From Alphaproteobacteria bacterium (lineage in GTDB: Bacteria; Pseudomonadota; Alphaproteobacteria; CACIAM-22H2): DNA of 64,000 bases. The position numbers were made by a program, and so were the translations under genes. The stretch spans positions 124,001 through 188,000 of the forward strand of contig JAFKFM010000012.1 of the NCBI GenBank assembly GCA_017308135.1, read 5' to 3'. Position 1 is the first letter of the stretch. The number at the start of each line of letters is the position of its first letter. Under the pieces are notes generated by a model. The model saw only the letters and a program-made list of their open reading frames with translations, had not been told where the DNA came from and ran no database searches. Shown here one piece after another: positions 24,381 to 31,681 of this stretch.

Positions 24381-24439
24381 TGTCCCTGGGGCTTTCGCCC
24401 GTCGCTTGCGTGGGGCCCGTCCTCGACGCCATTGCCGAG
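24371..24439 (-). ncRNA. ANTAR (NasT) target RNA: tandem hexaloop hairpins
   Basis: Two hairpins can be drawn on the minus strand. P1 at 24439-24422 has stem CTCGGC/GTCGAG (one G-U) and hexaloop AATGGC. P2 at 24386-24371 has stem GGGAC/GTCCC and hexaloop AACGGC. Both loops carry A at position 1 and G at position 4, the signature of ANTAR-protein targets. A GGGC-GAAA-GCCC hairpin (24400-24389) lies in the linker. NasT binding should stabilise P2 and prevent the terminator, letting RNA polymerase into the nitrate operon. The adjacent nasT and nasS genes fit exactly. Confidence 0.85.
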
Positions 24440-24474
24440 ACCGCGACCGCACGCGTGCAGTTCGCTCGGTATTC

Positions 24475-24491
24475 AGCAACGCGCGTGCCAA
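24475..24491 (-). promoter_or_regulatory. Sigma-54 (RpoN) promoter of the nitrate operon
   Basis: The minus strand reads TTGGCACGCGCGTTGCT, matching the sigma-54 consensus TGGCAC-N5-TTGC without mismatch, with GG and GC at the correct 24/12 spacing. Transcription should begin near 24464, about 25 nt before the first ANTAR hairpin. A sigma-54 promoter implies an activator such as NtrC, linking the operon to nitrogen limitation, while the leader adds nitrate control. I did not find a convincing NtrC site upstream. Confidence 0.82.
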
Positions 24492-24629
24492 TTGGCGCCG
24501 GACCGCGATTCGTGGGCTTTCGGCCTGGGATTCCGGCGAGTCATCGCCGCGCGCGCGGATGCGGCGGACCGGGTGCGGCGCAGCAAAAAACGGGCAATCG
24601 TACCGCGCACGCGCCCAAATTTCGTGCGG
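24492..24629. other. Spacer between nasT and the nitrate operon promoter
   Basis: This 138-bp stretch separates the nasT stop from the sigma-54 promoter. It has a weak GGGC/GCCC stem followed by GTTTTTT on the minus strand (around 24585-24615) that might end nasT transcription. Activator sites would be expected here, but no clear GCACC-N5-GGTGC pair is visible. Confidence 0.35.
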
Positions 24630-25229
24630 TCAGCGTTTCAGAAGCTGCGCGTAGGAGACGAGTTCGCGCGCGACATCGGCCAATCTTTGGTGCCGATCCA
24701 TGGCGAGTTTGCGCAAGGTGCGGAACGCCTCTTCCTCGCCGATCCCCTTGCTGTCCATCAAAATGCCCTTGGCGCGCTCGATCGTCTTGCGTTCCTCCAA
24801 ACCCGCGCGCGCCGCGTCGAGCTCCGCCTTCAAACGCTGATGTTCGCGAAAGCGCGCGACCGCGACATCAAGGATGGGTTTGACCCGCTTGGGCGCCAAG
24901 CCATCGACGATATAGGCGCTGACGCCGGCACGGATCGCTTCGCGGGTCGCGGATTCGTCCGACTCGTCGACGAACATCACCACCGGTTGCGCGCCCTCGC
25001 CGGCCACCGCCTTCATGGAATCGAGCGTGTCGCGATCGGGCGATTCGATATCGACGATCACCAGGCCCGGCTTGTGGCGGCGAATGCCTTCGATGACGTC
25101 GTCGCCGGGGCCGAGCGTCGCGACGATGCGATAGCCCGAGCCGTCGAGCGCCTCGCGCACCAGTTCGGCGCGCGACGCGTCGGCGTCGACCAGAACGATA
25201 TCAATGACTTCGGGCTCGAGCGCGGACAT
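24630..25229 (-). CDS. nasT: NasT transcription antiterminator (receiver + ANTAR domain)
   Basis: Cytosolic RNA-binding regulator of 199 residues. Residues about 8-125 form a CheY-like receiver (IDIVLVDADASRAELVREAL, then LVIVDIESP with the acceptor-type Asp). Residues about 130-195 form a coiled coil plus ANTAR helical domain (ERKTIERAKGILMDSKGIG, then AFRTLRKLAMDRHQRLADVA), which binds tandem hexaloop hairpins. It would be released from NasS by nitrate or nitrite and then prevent termination in the leader just downstream. ATG 25229 gives the normal NasT length; an open extension upstream is Arg/Pro-rich and lacks homology. No histidine kinase is adjacent, as usual for NasT. Confidence 0.92.
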   Translation of the reverse strand: MSALEPEVIDIVLVDADASRAELVREALDGSGYRIVATLGPGDDVIEGIRRHKPGLVIVDIESPDRDTLDSMKAVAGEGAQPVVMFVDESDESATREAIRAGVSAYIVDGLAPKRVKPILDVAVARFREHQRLKAELDAARAGLEERKTIERAKGILMDSKGIGEEEAFRTLRKLAMDRHQRLADVARELVSYAQLLKR

Positions 25230-25307
25230 CCGCGCCCGCACTTGCAGGGCGCGTGCCGGGCGCGGCGGCGGCTTACCGAACCCGCCGGATCGCCGACGGC
25301 GTCCGAT

Positions 25308-25322
25308 CGGGTGCAGCACCCG
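25308..25322. promoter_or_regulatory. Palindrome upstream of nasT
   Basis: CGGGTGC-A-GCACCCG is a perfect 7+7 palindrome about 80 bp upstream of the nasT ATG. It could be a protein-binding site for nasT expression or a hairpin. The half-sites are in the opposite order to NtrC sites, so NtrC is unlikely. Confidence 0.35.
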
Positions 25323-25373
25323 TTGTCGTGCGGCGGGCGAGCGGGGCGCGCGAACGCGATAGCCCCATCGCGG

Positions 25374-26882
25374 CTACTGGTCGCCTTCCGCAGGCGGGAA
25401 GATGTGCTTCCACATCCGCATCGTGCCGCTGAGGATGATCACGACGAAGATCGCGCCCCAGATTCCGATCGAGATCGAGCTATCCCAGAACACCGAGAGA
25501 TCGCCCTGACTCATGAAAAGCCCTTCGCGGAAATGCTTCTCGATCATGGGGCCGAGCACGACGCCGACGACCAGCGGCGCCAGCTGGAATTCGAGCTTGC
25601 GCAATACATAGCCGAGCATGCCGAGCCCGAGCAGCAGCGACACGTCGAACATGCTGTTGCGCAGGCTATAGGCGCCGATAACCGCCATCATCAAGATCGT
25701 CGGCAGCAGAATATAGACCGGGATCCGCAGCATGTTGACCCAGAGGCCGATCATCGGAACGTTGATCACCACCAGCATGATGTTGCCGATGAACATCGAC
25801 GCGATAACCGCCCAGAAAATCTCCGGGTAACTGGTCATCAGCAACGGGCCCGGCTGCACGTTGTGCACCATCATGGCGCCGAGCATCAGTGCCGTCGCCG
25901 AACTGAAGGGAATTCCGAGACCGAGCAGCGGCACCATCAACGACGTCGCCGCCGCGTTGTTGGCCGTTTCGGGCGCGGCAACTCCTTCGACCGCGCCTTC
26001 GCCGATCTCGTTCTTGTATTTGGAGACCGCCTTCTCGAGACGATAGGCCGTGAAAGTGGACAGCGTCGTCGCGGGCCCCGGAATCAGCCCGAATAGAAAT
26101 CCAACAAATGTGCCCCGCCCGATCGGCGCCCAGGAGCGCCGCATCTCCTCGCGCGTCGGCAGCATTTCGCGAACCCGCACGCGCATCGGCTTCGTCTGGG
26201 CGGTCAGCGCCTCGACGACGAACATGATCTCCGCGATGCCGTAGATACCGACCGCCAGGACCGCCAATTCCAATCCCTGGCTGAGGTCGTTGATGCCGAA
26301 CGTGAAACGATATTGGCCCGAAACCGCTTCCTGACCGATGGTGCTGAGCAGAAGCCCGATCGCCATCGGCAACAGGCCCGCCGCCACCGAACCGGCCGAT
26401 ATTCGCGATAGCAAAAGCAAGCCGCCCGCCGTCAACGCGAAGAACTCGCCCGGACCGAAGATGATCGCCAGTTCGGAGAGCGTCGGCACGAACAACATGA
26501 CGCCGATGACCGAGATCGTGCCGCCGACGAAAGAACCGACGGCGACGATGAACAGAACGGCGCCGGCCCGCCCTTTCTTCGTGAGCTTGTATCCGTCGAT
26601 ACACGTCATCACCGAGGCGGCTTCGCCCGGCATGTTCATCAGAATGGCGGTGGTGGAGCCGCCATACATGGCGCCGTAAAGCATACTCGCCATCATGATG
26701 AGGCCCGTGCTCGGCCCCATCGCGAAGGTGAACGGCAGCAACAACGCAAGCCCGGCGGTCGGGCCGAAACCCGGCAAGACCCCGATCGCGGTCCCGGCGA
26801 ACGCGCCCGCGAACGCGGCGAGCAGGTTCTGATAAGTGAAGGCGAGGCTCAGCCCGTACAAAAGTCCTTCGAGGGGCTCCAT
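25374..26882 (-). CDS. tctA: Tripartite tricarboxylate transporter, large membrane subunit (TctA)
   Basis: Polytopic inner-membrane protein of 502 residues, the usual size for TctA, with about 12 hydrophobic segments. The family signatures GVLPGFGPTAGLALLLPF near the N-terminus and the repeated GLIPGPATTLSTF near residue 265 mark the two inverted halves. It works with TctB and the periplasmic TctC-type receptor as an ion-driven carboxylate importer. ATG 26882 lies 16 bp after the tctB stop. The last gene of a four-gene leftward operon beginning with a TauD-like dioxygenase. Carboxylate specificity cannot be read from TctA. Confidence 0.92.
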   Translation of the reverse strand: MEPLEGLLYGLSLAFTYQNLLAAFAGAFAGTAIGVLPGFGPTAGLALLLPFTFAMGPSTGLIMMASMLYGAMYGGSTTAILMNMPGEAASVMTCIDGYKLTKKGRAGAVLFIVAVGSFVGGTISVIGVMLFVPTLSELAIIFGPGEFFALTAGGLLLLSRISAGSVAAGLLPMAIGLLLSTIGQEAVSGQYRFTFGINDLSQGLELAVLAVGIYGIAEIMFVVEALTAQTKPMRVRVREMLPTREEMRRSWAPIGRGTFVGFLFGLIPGPATTLSTFTAYRLEKAVSKYKNEIGEGAVEGVAAPETANNAAATSLMVPLLGLGIPFSSATALMLGAMMVHNVQPGPLLMTSYPEIFWAVIASMFIGNIMLVVINVPMIGLWVNMLRIPVYILLPTILMMAVIGAYSLRNSMFDVSLLLGLGMLGYVLRKLEFQLAPLVVGVVLGPMIEKHFREGLFMSQGDLSVFWDSSISIGIWGAIFVVIILSGTMRMWKHIFPPAEGDQ

Positions 26883-26898
26883 CCGTATCGGCCTTCCT

Positions 26899-27372
26899 TC
26901 AGATATCCAGTATTCCGCGCGGCATCGGAACGTTCAGCAGTCGCACGAAGACCAAGTAGAGCGTCGCGGAGATGATCAGCGACGCGACGATCACGCGCGG
27001 CCAAGTCACGTCCGACAGCACGCGCATGAGAAGGATCAGGAACAAGGCACTCGCGACGAGCTGCCCCAGCCACGGCAAGGCGACGATGTAGACGAACAGC
27101 GCCGCCAGGAGCACGAGCAGTCGCAGACGATCCCGACCGGCGGGCAGATCGACCCGCTCCACGGGCGCGGTCCGCAAGCCTTCCCACAACGTGCTCAAAC
27201 TTCCGATCACGAGCAAGACGCCGACCAACAGCGGAAAGACGCCGGCCCCGGGCCGGGCCAGCTCCCCGAAGGGGAGCCGGGCCGACGCCCCGAGATAGCC
27301 CGCAGACAGCAACAATCCGGCCCCGCCGACGGCGAGATAGCCTTTGCGCTTCTGGATGCGCGACACGTTCAT
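26899..27372 (-). CDS. tctB: Tripartite tricarboxylate transporter, small membrane subunit (TctB)
   Basis: Small inner-membrane protein of 157 residues with four predicted membrane helices, as in the TctB family (GAGVFPLLVGVLLVIGSLST is the usual helix-2 motif). It is basic at the N-terminus (MNVSRIQKRKG). It lies between the receptor and TctA genes, the canonical order. TctB is required for transport and has no function on its own. ATG 27372 lies 18 bp after the receptor gene's stop. Confidence 0.88.
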   Translation of the reverse strand: MNVSRIQKRKGYLAVGGAGLLLSAGYLGASARLPFGELARPGAGVFPLLVGVLLVIGSLSTLWEGLRTAPVERVDLPAGRDRLRLLVLLAALFVYIVALPWLGQLVASALFLILLMRVLSDVTWPRVIVASLIISATLYLVFVRLLNVPMPRGILDI

Positions 27373-27390
27373 GACGCAGGGATTTCCGGT

Positions 27391-28368
27391 TTACTTCGCC
27401 GCGTTGTCTTTAAGTCTTTCGGCGAAGTCCCGCCCCTGACGCAGAAGATCTTCCTTCGTCGCGTCCGGGCCTTTCACGTCGGGCGTGAAATCCTGCTTCT
27501 TGGCGAACACGGCCCAATCCTCGCTGCGGCCGACCTGGGTCGAAGCGGCGACGAGCTTGTCGAGCACATCCTTCGGCAGGCCCTTTGGCCCGAAGAGATA
27601 GAACTCGGCCAAAATCGACACATCGGCATGGACATCGTCGATCGAATCAGCTTCGGGAAACACCGCGTGCTTGCCGCGCTGGAAAACCGCAAGCGGGCGC
27701 AACTTACCCGCCGCGACCTGCCCCGCACCCACGGAAACCGAACCCGCACTCGCTTCGACACGGCCGCCCAGCACGGCCAGCGTCGCTTCGGCCCCGCCGC
27801 CGCTGAACGGCACGGGCACGATCCGCACACCCGCGACCTTGTTCAATTTCTGGATCGAAAGTTCGCCCAGCGTGCCCACGCCGGGAATGGCGATGCGCAT
27901 CTTGCCCGGATTGCGCTTCGCGTCGGCGACGAATTCCGCATAGTTCTTCCACGGCGCTTCCGTGCGCACGTAAAGAACGTCGGAGCGATAGCCGAGCTTG
28001 ACGATCGGCTGATAGTCGTCCGGCGACTTGAAGACGAGCGACGGATTCAACAGGGGCTGCAGGACCAGCGCGTCGTTCGCGACGAAACCGATCGTATAGC
28101 CATCGGGCCTCGACTGGATGACCTGGGTGCTGCCGATCGTGCCGGTTCCGCCGGGCTTGTTCTCGACGTTGATCTTCGCGCTCATCGCCTTCGCAAGCTC
28201 GCCGGCGAACTGCCGCCCGATGATATCGGTCGATCCGCCGATGCCGAAGGGGATGACGAGCGTGATCTCGCGCGACGGATAGGACTGGGCTTGCGCCATG
28301 GAAACGGCGCCCAGCAGCACGGCCGCGGACAACACGCCGCGGCGGGAAAGTTTGGCGAAGGATTTCAC
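27391..28368 (-). CDS. tctC: Tripartite tricarboxylate transporter substrate-binding protein (TctC/Bug)
   Basis: Periplasmic receptor of 325 residues. The start is GTG 28368, placed 6 nt after AGGAGA; the longer frame would need a TTG and has no ribosome site. The signal peptide is KSFAKLSRRGVLSAAVLLG ending MAQAQ. Bug-family blocks are clear: YPSREITLVIPFGIGGSTDI for the ligand loop and VENKPGGTGTIG. Ligands are carboxylates or amides; specificity is not predictable. The upstream neighbour encodes a TauD-like dioxygenase, and its stop lies 26 bp away, so uptake and oxidation are linked. Confidence 0.9.
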   Translation of the reverse strand: MKSFAKLSRRGVLSAAVLLGAVSMAQAQSYPSREITLVIPFGIGGSTDIIGRQFAGELAKAMSAKINVENKPGGTGTIGSTQVIQSRPDGYTIGFVANDALVLQPLLNPSLVFKSPDDYQPIVKLGYRSDVLYVRTEAPWKNYAEFVADAKRNPGKMRIAIPGVGTLGELSIQKLNKVAGVRIVPVPFSGGGAEATLAVLGGRVEASAGSVSVGAGQVAAGKLRPLAVFQRGKHAVFPEADSIDDVHADVSILAEFYLFGPKGLPKDVLDKLVAASTQVGRSEDWAVFAKKQDFTPDVKGPDATKEDLLRQGRDFAERLKDNAAK

Positions 28369-28394
28369 GGGGGTTTCTCCTGTCGGGGAAATGA

Positions 28395-29282
28395 TCAAGA
28401 AGCGAGTGCGAGCTTCAATTCGGCGTTCAGGTTGCTAAGAACGGTGCGATGCAGCACGCGCGGCTGCACCTCGACGTTGAAATTGTCGGCGCCGCGATGC
28501 AGCAGACTGCCGTTGTCCCACATCAAGACATCGCCCTTGCTCCACGCGTGGCGATGAACGAACTGATCCTGCGTGGCATAGGCCTCAAGCGCATCGATCG
28601 GCGCGCGGCCTTCGCTTTCCCGGCCTTCGAGATACGCGGCGTGCTCGCCCATGAAGAACCCCTTGCGGCCCGAATGGGGATTCACGCGGATCAGCGGGTG
28701 CGACATCGGCGGGCCGGCATCCGCGATCTCCTGCGCCGTCGGCACCTTGCCGGCGCGCCGCATCGAGTACTCGCGGCTATGGACGATGCGGACATTCTCC
28801 AGCTTGGCCTTCTCCGGCGCGGGTAACGCGTCGTAGGCGGCGCACATATCCGCGAAGCACGTTTCGCCGCCGATCGGCGGCAAAATGACCGGGTGCAGGA
28901 TCGTCGCGAAACACGGCGTGGACAGGAACGACTTGTCGGTGTGCCAGCGCTTGGTTTCAAGATCGCCGAGCGGCTTGCCGTCGCGGCCGATATTGGTGAC
29001 GATGTTCAGCAACGGCAGCGGATTTTCGCGCCCCCGGTTGGCGATGACGAAAAGCTCGAGCGAACCGAATTGCTGCGTGAAAGCGACTTGCTGCTCGCCG
29101 CTCAGCGATTGGTCGCGAAAGCAGATGGCCTTGTGGCGGACCAAAGCGTCCAGCACGGCCTTGCGCGTCGCGTCGTTCAGCGGTTTGCGCAAGTCCAACC
29201 CGATGATCTCGGCCGCGAATTTGTCCGAGAGCGGGCGGATCGTGAATGGCGCCGGCCCGCTGTTTCCCGAAACGTCAGACAT
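28395..29282 (-). CDS. TauD/TfdA-family 2-oxoglutarate dioxygenase
   Basis: Cytosolic non-haem iron dioxygenase of 295 residues. Iron ligands are H114-x-D116 (WHTDKSFL) and the distal H262 (LLHRGADNF), with 2OG-binding arginines near R275 and R279. ATG 29282 lies 8 nt after AGGAGA; a GTG one codon earlier is an alternative. First gene of the operon with tctC, tctB and tctA, so it likely attacks the imported carboxylate or sulfonate. Clearly a paralogue of the enzyme at 33588, with shared WHTDKSFL, LPP-GG and FADM-AAY blocks. True TauD substrates include taurine and 2,4-D; neither is implied here. Confidence 0.88.
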   Translation of the reverse strand: MSDVSGNSGPAPFTIRPLSDKFAAEIIGLDLRKPLNDATRKAVLDALVRHKAICFRDQSLSGEQQVAFTQQFGSLELFVIANRGRENPLPLLNIVTNIGRDGKPLGDLETKRWHTDKSFLSTPCFATILHPVILPPIGGETCFADMCAAYDALPAPEKAKLENVRIVHSREYSMRRAGKVPTAQEIADAGPPMSHPLIRVNPHSGRKGFFMGEHAAYLEGRESEGRAPIDALEAYATQDQFVHRHAWSKGDVLMWDNGSLLHRGADNFNVEVQPRVLHRTVLSNLNAELKLALAS

Positions 29283-29410
29283 CACTCATGTCTCCTGAAA
29301 AAGTGTCTCCTGATAAAGCGTTCCTCGACCCGCGGATTGATCGCGCGGCATTGGAGATTTTCACGGACCGCATTCGCTGCGAAACGTAAATCCGCATCTC
29401 CAGTCCTCGA

Positions 29411-29440
29411 TTTGTATGCAGCTTTAAATGAGAAATTCAA
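29411..29440 (-). promoter_or_regulatory. Probable promoter of the dioxygenase-TctCBA operon with GntR-like half-site
   Basis: On the minus strand TTGAAT (29440-29435) and TACAAA (29416-29411), 18 bp apart, form a moderate sigma-70 promoter. CTGCATACAAA overlaps the -10 box; its core TGCATACA also appears twice in the divergent promoter at 3903-3932, hinting at a shared regulator. Confidence 0.4.
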
Positions 29441-29657
29441 GAACCGAGTAGTTCGAGCTGGTATGCGACGCGAAAACCGATCAAAGAATTCGGCGTCGAA
29501 ACAATCCGATCGCGGTCGATGCCACGGACGCGCAGCTTGCATCTATAAACAAGGTGCTTCTCGCCGACGCGAAGAACTGGTTCGCTTCGCACAAGCCGGA
29601 ATTAATCGGTCTCCGACATGAAATCGCTTCCGCGCGCGATGCGGGCGGAAGCGCAGA

Positions 29658-29695
29658 TCGACGGCATACAATTCGCCCCATATAATTTTTATATG
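29658..29695 (+). promoter_or_regulatory. Promoter of the dehydrogenase-TRAP operon with overlapping palindromic operator
   Basis: A perfect -10 TATAAT at 29681-29686 stands 17 bp after TCGACG (29658-29663; 4 of 6 to consensus). Overlapping it is the perfect inverted repeat CATATAA-TTT-TTATATG (29679-29695), placed so that a bound repressor would block polymerase. GCATACAA (29664-29671) lies in the spacer. Confidence 0.55.
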
Positions 29696-29796
29696 ACGCG
29701 CGTTTCATTGTGTTTTGGACATGCCCTTCGCGCATGAGGCGAAATGGCATCAATACGAAACGCCGCGACGCGCGGCGCAACGGGAGAGACGCGGCT

Positions 29797-30681
29797 TTGC
29801 GCATCGGGTTCGTCGGTCTTGGAAATATGGGCACGCCGATGGTGCGGCGCCTGCTCGGCGCGGGGCATTCGGTCGCCGTGTTCAGCCGCAATACGGCCGA
29901 GCGCGACCGCTTAGTCGCCGAGGGCGCCATCCGCGCCGAGAATCTCTCGGCTTTGGTCCGCAATATCGACGCGTTGTGCGGCTGCCGCGTGACGCCACAC
30001 GATTCGGAATCGTTGTTTCTAGCGCCCGAAACGATCGCCGCCGGCGCGCCGCGCGGCCTGCTCTGCGTCGACTTTTCGACGATCGATCAGGCGACGTCGA
30101 TCAGAATCTCCAACCGGCTTGCGGCGTCCGGAATTCAGTATCTCGACGCGCCGGTCAGCGGCGGCCCGAGTGCCGCGGCCAAGGGCACGCTCAGCGTCAT
30201 GGTCGGCGGCACGCAAGCCGCGTTCGATCGCGCCAAGCCGATCTTCGACGCCGTCGGCGGCAGCGTCACGTTCATGGGCCCGCCGGGAACCGGCGTGGCG
30301 ATCAAGCTTTGCAACAACCTGATCACCGGCACGATGCACGTGTTGATCGCCGAGGCGATGGTGCTGGCGACGAAGGCGGGGATCGAGCCGCAGAAGGTCT
30401 ACGACGTGCTGCGCGCAAGCTCGGCGCGCAGCAACACGCTGGAGCGCGTGATGCCGCAGCACTTCCTGCCGCGCGACTTCGAGCCGCGCTCGGCACTCAC
30501 CACGATCATCAAGGATCTCGACTGCGCCGCCGCCACCGCGCGCCTGCACGGGATGACGCTGCGTTTGCCCGAGACGGCGCGCAAATGCTTCCTGGAAGCC
30601 GCCGCGGACGGGCATGGCGCAAAGGATCTCGCCGCCGTGATTTTGACGCTGGAGCGCCAAGCGGACGCGCAAGCGGCTTGA
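29797..30681 (+). CDS. NAD(P)-dependent beta-hydroxyacid dehydrogenase (3-hydroxyisobutyrate dehydrogenase family)
   Basis: Cytosolic dehydrogenase of 294 residues. TTG 29797 is chosen as the start: it puts LRIGFVGLGNMG at the N-terminus as in the family and lies 8 nt after GGGAGAG; the frame extends upstream without homology. The Rossmann fold GFVGLGNMGTP is followed by the substrate-binding block DAPVSGGPSAAAKGTLSVMV and the catalytic lysine region VAIKLCNNLI. It oxidises 3-hydroxy acids such as tartronate semialdehyde, 3-hydroxyisobutyrate or sulfolactaldehyde-like compounds. First in the operon with a TRAP importer and a TauD-like dioxygenase. Confidence 0.87.
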   Translation: MRIGFVGLGNMGTPMVRRLLGAGHSVAVFSRNTAERDRLVAEGAIRAENLSALVRNIDALCGCRVTPHDSESLFLAPETIAAGAPRGLLCVDFSTIDQATSIRISNRLAASGIQYLDAPVSGGPSAAAKGTLSVMVGGTQAAFDRAKPIFDAVGGSVTFMGPPGTGVAIKLCNNLITGTMHVLIAEAMVLATKAGIEPQKVYDVLRASSARSNTLERVMPQHFLPRDFEPRSALTTIIKDLDCAAATARLHGMTLRLPETARKCFLEAAADGHGAKDLAAVILTLERQADAQAA

Positions 30682-30727
30682 CGCTCACCCGACAAGAAAC
30701 AACGACAACCCTCCGGAGGAACCCCAA

Positions 30728-31681
30728 ATGATGAAATTCGGACGCAACCTTGCGGTCGCCGCCGCCCTGTTCACGGCGGCACCGATGGCCGCCGGCGCGC
30801 AGGAACGGCTCGTGATGGCCGGCTCCTCGTCCGGCGGCACGTCGCATCTCTATTTCGCCGCCGTCGCGACGATGATCAACAAATACATCCCCGGCGTCGA
30901 AGCCAGCGCGCGCAGCGGCGGCACGGCCGAGAACGTGATGCTGATCGAACGCGGCGAAGTGAAGATCGGCGTGACCGAGCCGGGCGCGGCGTTCCTGCTG
31001 CAAGGTGCGGACTGGCGCCAGAAGACGCGTCTGCGCACGCTCTACGCGATGTTCACGACGCCCTATCACATCATCGTTCCGGCGGAATCGCCCGCACGCA
31101 CGCTCGCCGACCTCAAGGGCAAGCGCGTCGCGGTCGGCACGCGCCAGGGCGGCGAAGCCTATCTGTTCCAGCGCGTGCTCGACTCGCTGGGCATGCGCGA
31201 AAGCGATTTCCGCGTCGAGTATCTCGGCAAGGGCGAAGGCATCAACGCGTATAAGGACAATGTTCTCGACGCGATGTTCTATCTCTGCCCGCTGCCCTGC
31301 CCGGTCGTGACGGAAGTCGCCACGCATCCGCGCGGGGCGCGCATCATCCCGCTGTCGGGCGACGAAGTCGGCAAGATCAAGGGCAAGTATGGCTGGTACG
31401 GCGACTTCCAGATCGACAAGGACGTCTACACCAACGCGTTGAAGAATCTTTCGGCCGATACGCGCACGGTGACCGAGTGGAGCTACGTCGTCGTGCGCGA
31501 CGATTTCCCCGCCGAACTCGGCTATAAGATCGTCAAGATGCTGGACGAGAAATACGACGAGCTCGTCGGCTCGTTCCGGCCGGCCGGAACGTCGACCGCC
31601 GCCAACACCGCCCAGTATCCGGGCTTCGCGCTGCATTCCGCGACGCAGCGTTATCTGACCGAAAAAGGTCTGTTGAAGTGA
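30728..31681 (+). CDS. TAXI-family TRAP transporter solute-binding protein
   Basis: Periplasmic receptor of 317 residues with a Sec signal (KFGRNLAVAAALFTAAPMA, then AGAQ). The mature protein has the TAXI hallmark region MAGSSSGGTSHLYFAAVATM and ARSGGTAENVMLIERGEVKI. GGAGG at 30715-30719 precedes ATG 30728. TAXI receptors pair with fused TRAP permeases, as here, and bind carboxylates such as 2-oxoglutarate or amino acids; the ligand is not predictable. The stop overlaps the permease start as GTGA. Confidence 0.9.
   Translation: MMKFGRNLAVAAALFTAAPMAAGAQERLVMAGSSSGGTSHLYFAAVATMINKYIPGVEASARSGGTAENVMLIERGEVKIGVTEPGAAFLLQGADWRQKTRLRTLYAMFTTPYHIIVPAESPARTLADLKGKRVAVGTRQGGEAYLFQRVLDSLGMRESDFRVEYLGKGEGINAYKDNVLDAMFYLCPLPCPVVTEVATHPRGARIIPLSGDEVGKIKGKYGWYGDFQIDKDVYTNALKNLSADTRTVTEWSYVVVRDDFPAELGYKIVKMLDEKYDELVGSFRPAGTSTAANTAQYPGFALHSATQRYLTEKGLLK

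Larger units (their letters stand above)
29283..29796. promoter_or_regulatory. Divergent promoter region between TctABC and TRAP modules
   Basis: A 514-bp stretch without a credible gene, markedly more AT-rich than its neighbours. It separates the leftward tctC operon from the rightward dehydrogenase/TRAP operon and holds a probable promoter for each direction (listed separately). Short open frames on both strands have no family match and no ribosome site. The middle part (29440-29650) shows no repeat or hairpin that I can recognise. Confidence 0.6.

Noticed and set aside
24264..24491. Upstream extension of nasS to an earlier start at 24491
   Set aside because: It would put coding sequence through the attenuator and promoter, and the residues have no homology; GTG 24263 fits NasS.
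24492..24640. NtrC enhancer sites upstream of the sigma-54 promoter
   Set aside because: I looked for GCACC-N5-GGTGC-like pairs and found none close enough; the activator sites may be degenerate or farther off.
25308..25322. NtrC-type operator upstream of nasT
   Set aside because: The half-sites GGTGC and GCACC are in reversed order compared with NtrC sites, so it is kept only as an unassigned palindrome.
24162..26096. Open frame of 644 codons on the plus strand across nasS, nasT and tctA
   Set aside because: Runs antisense through three recognisable genes and the leader hairpins, with low-complexity Asp/His/Arg runs; not a gene.
26836..28557. Open frame of 573 codons on the plus strand over tctB and tctC
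   Set aside because: Antisense shadow of TctB/TctC, rich in Gln, Arg and His, no homology.
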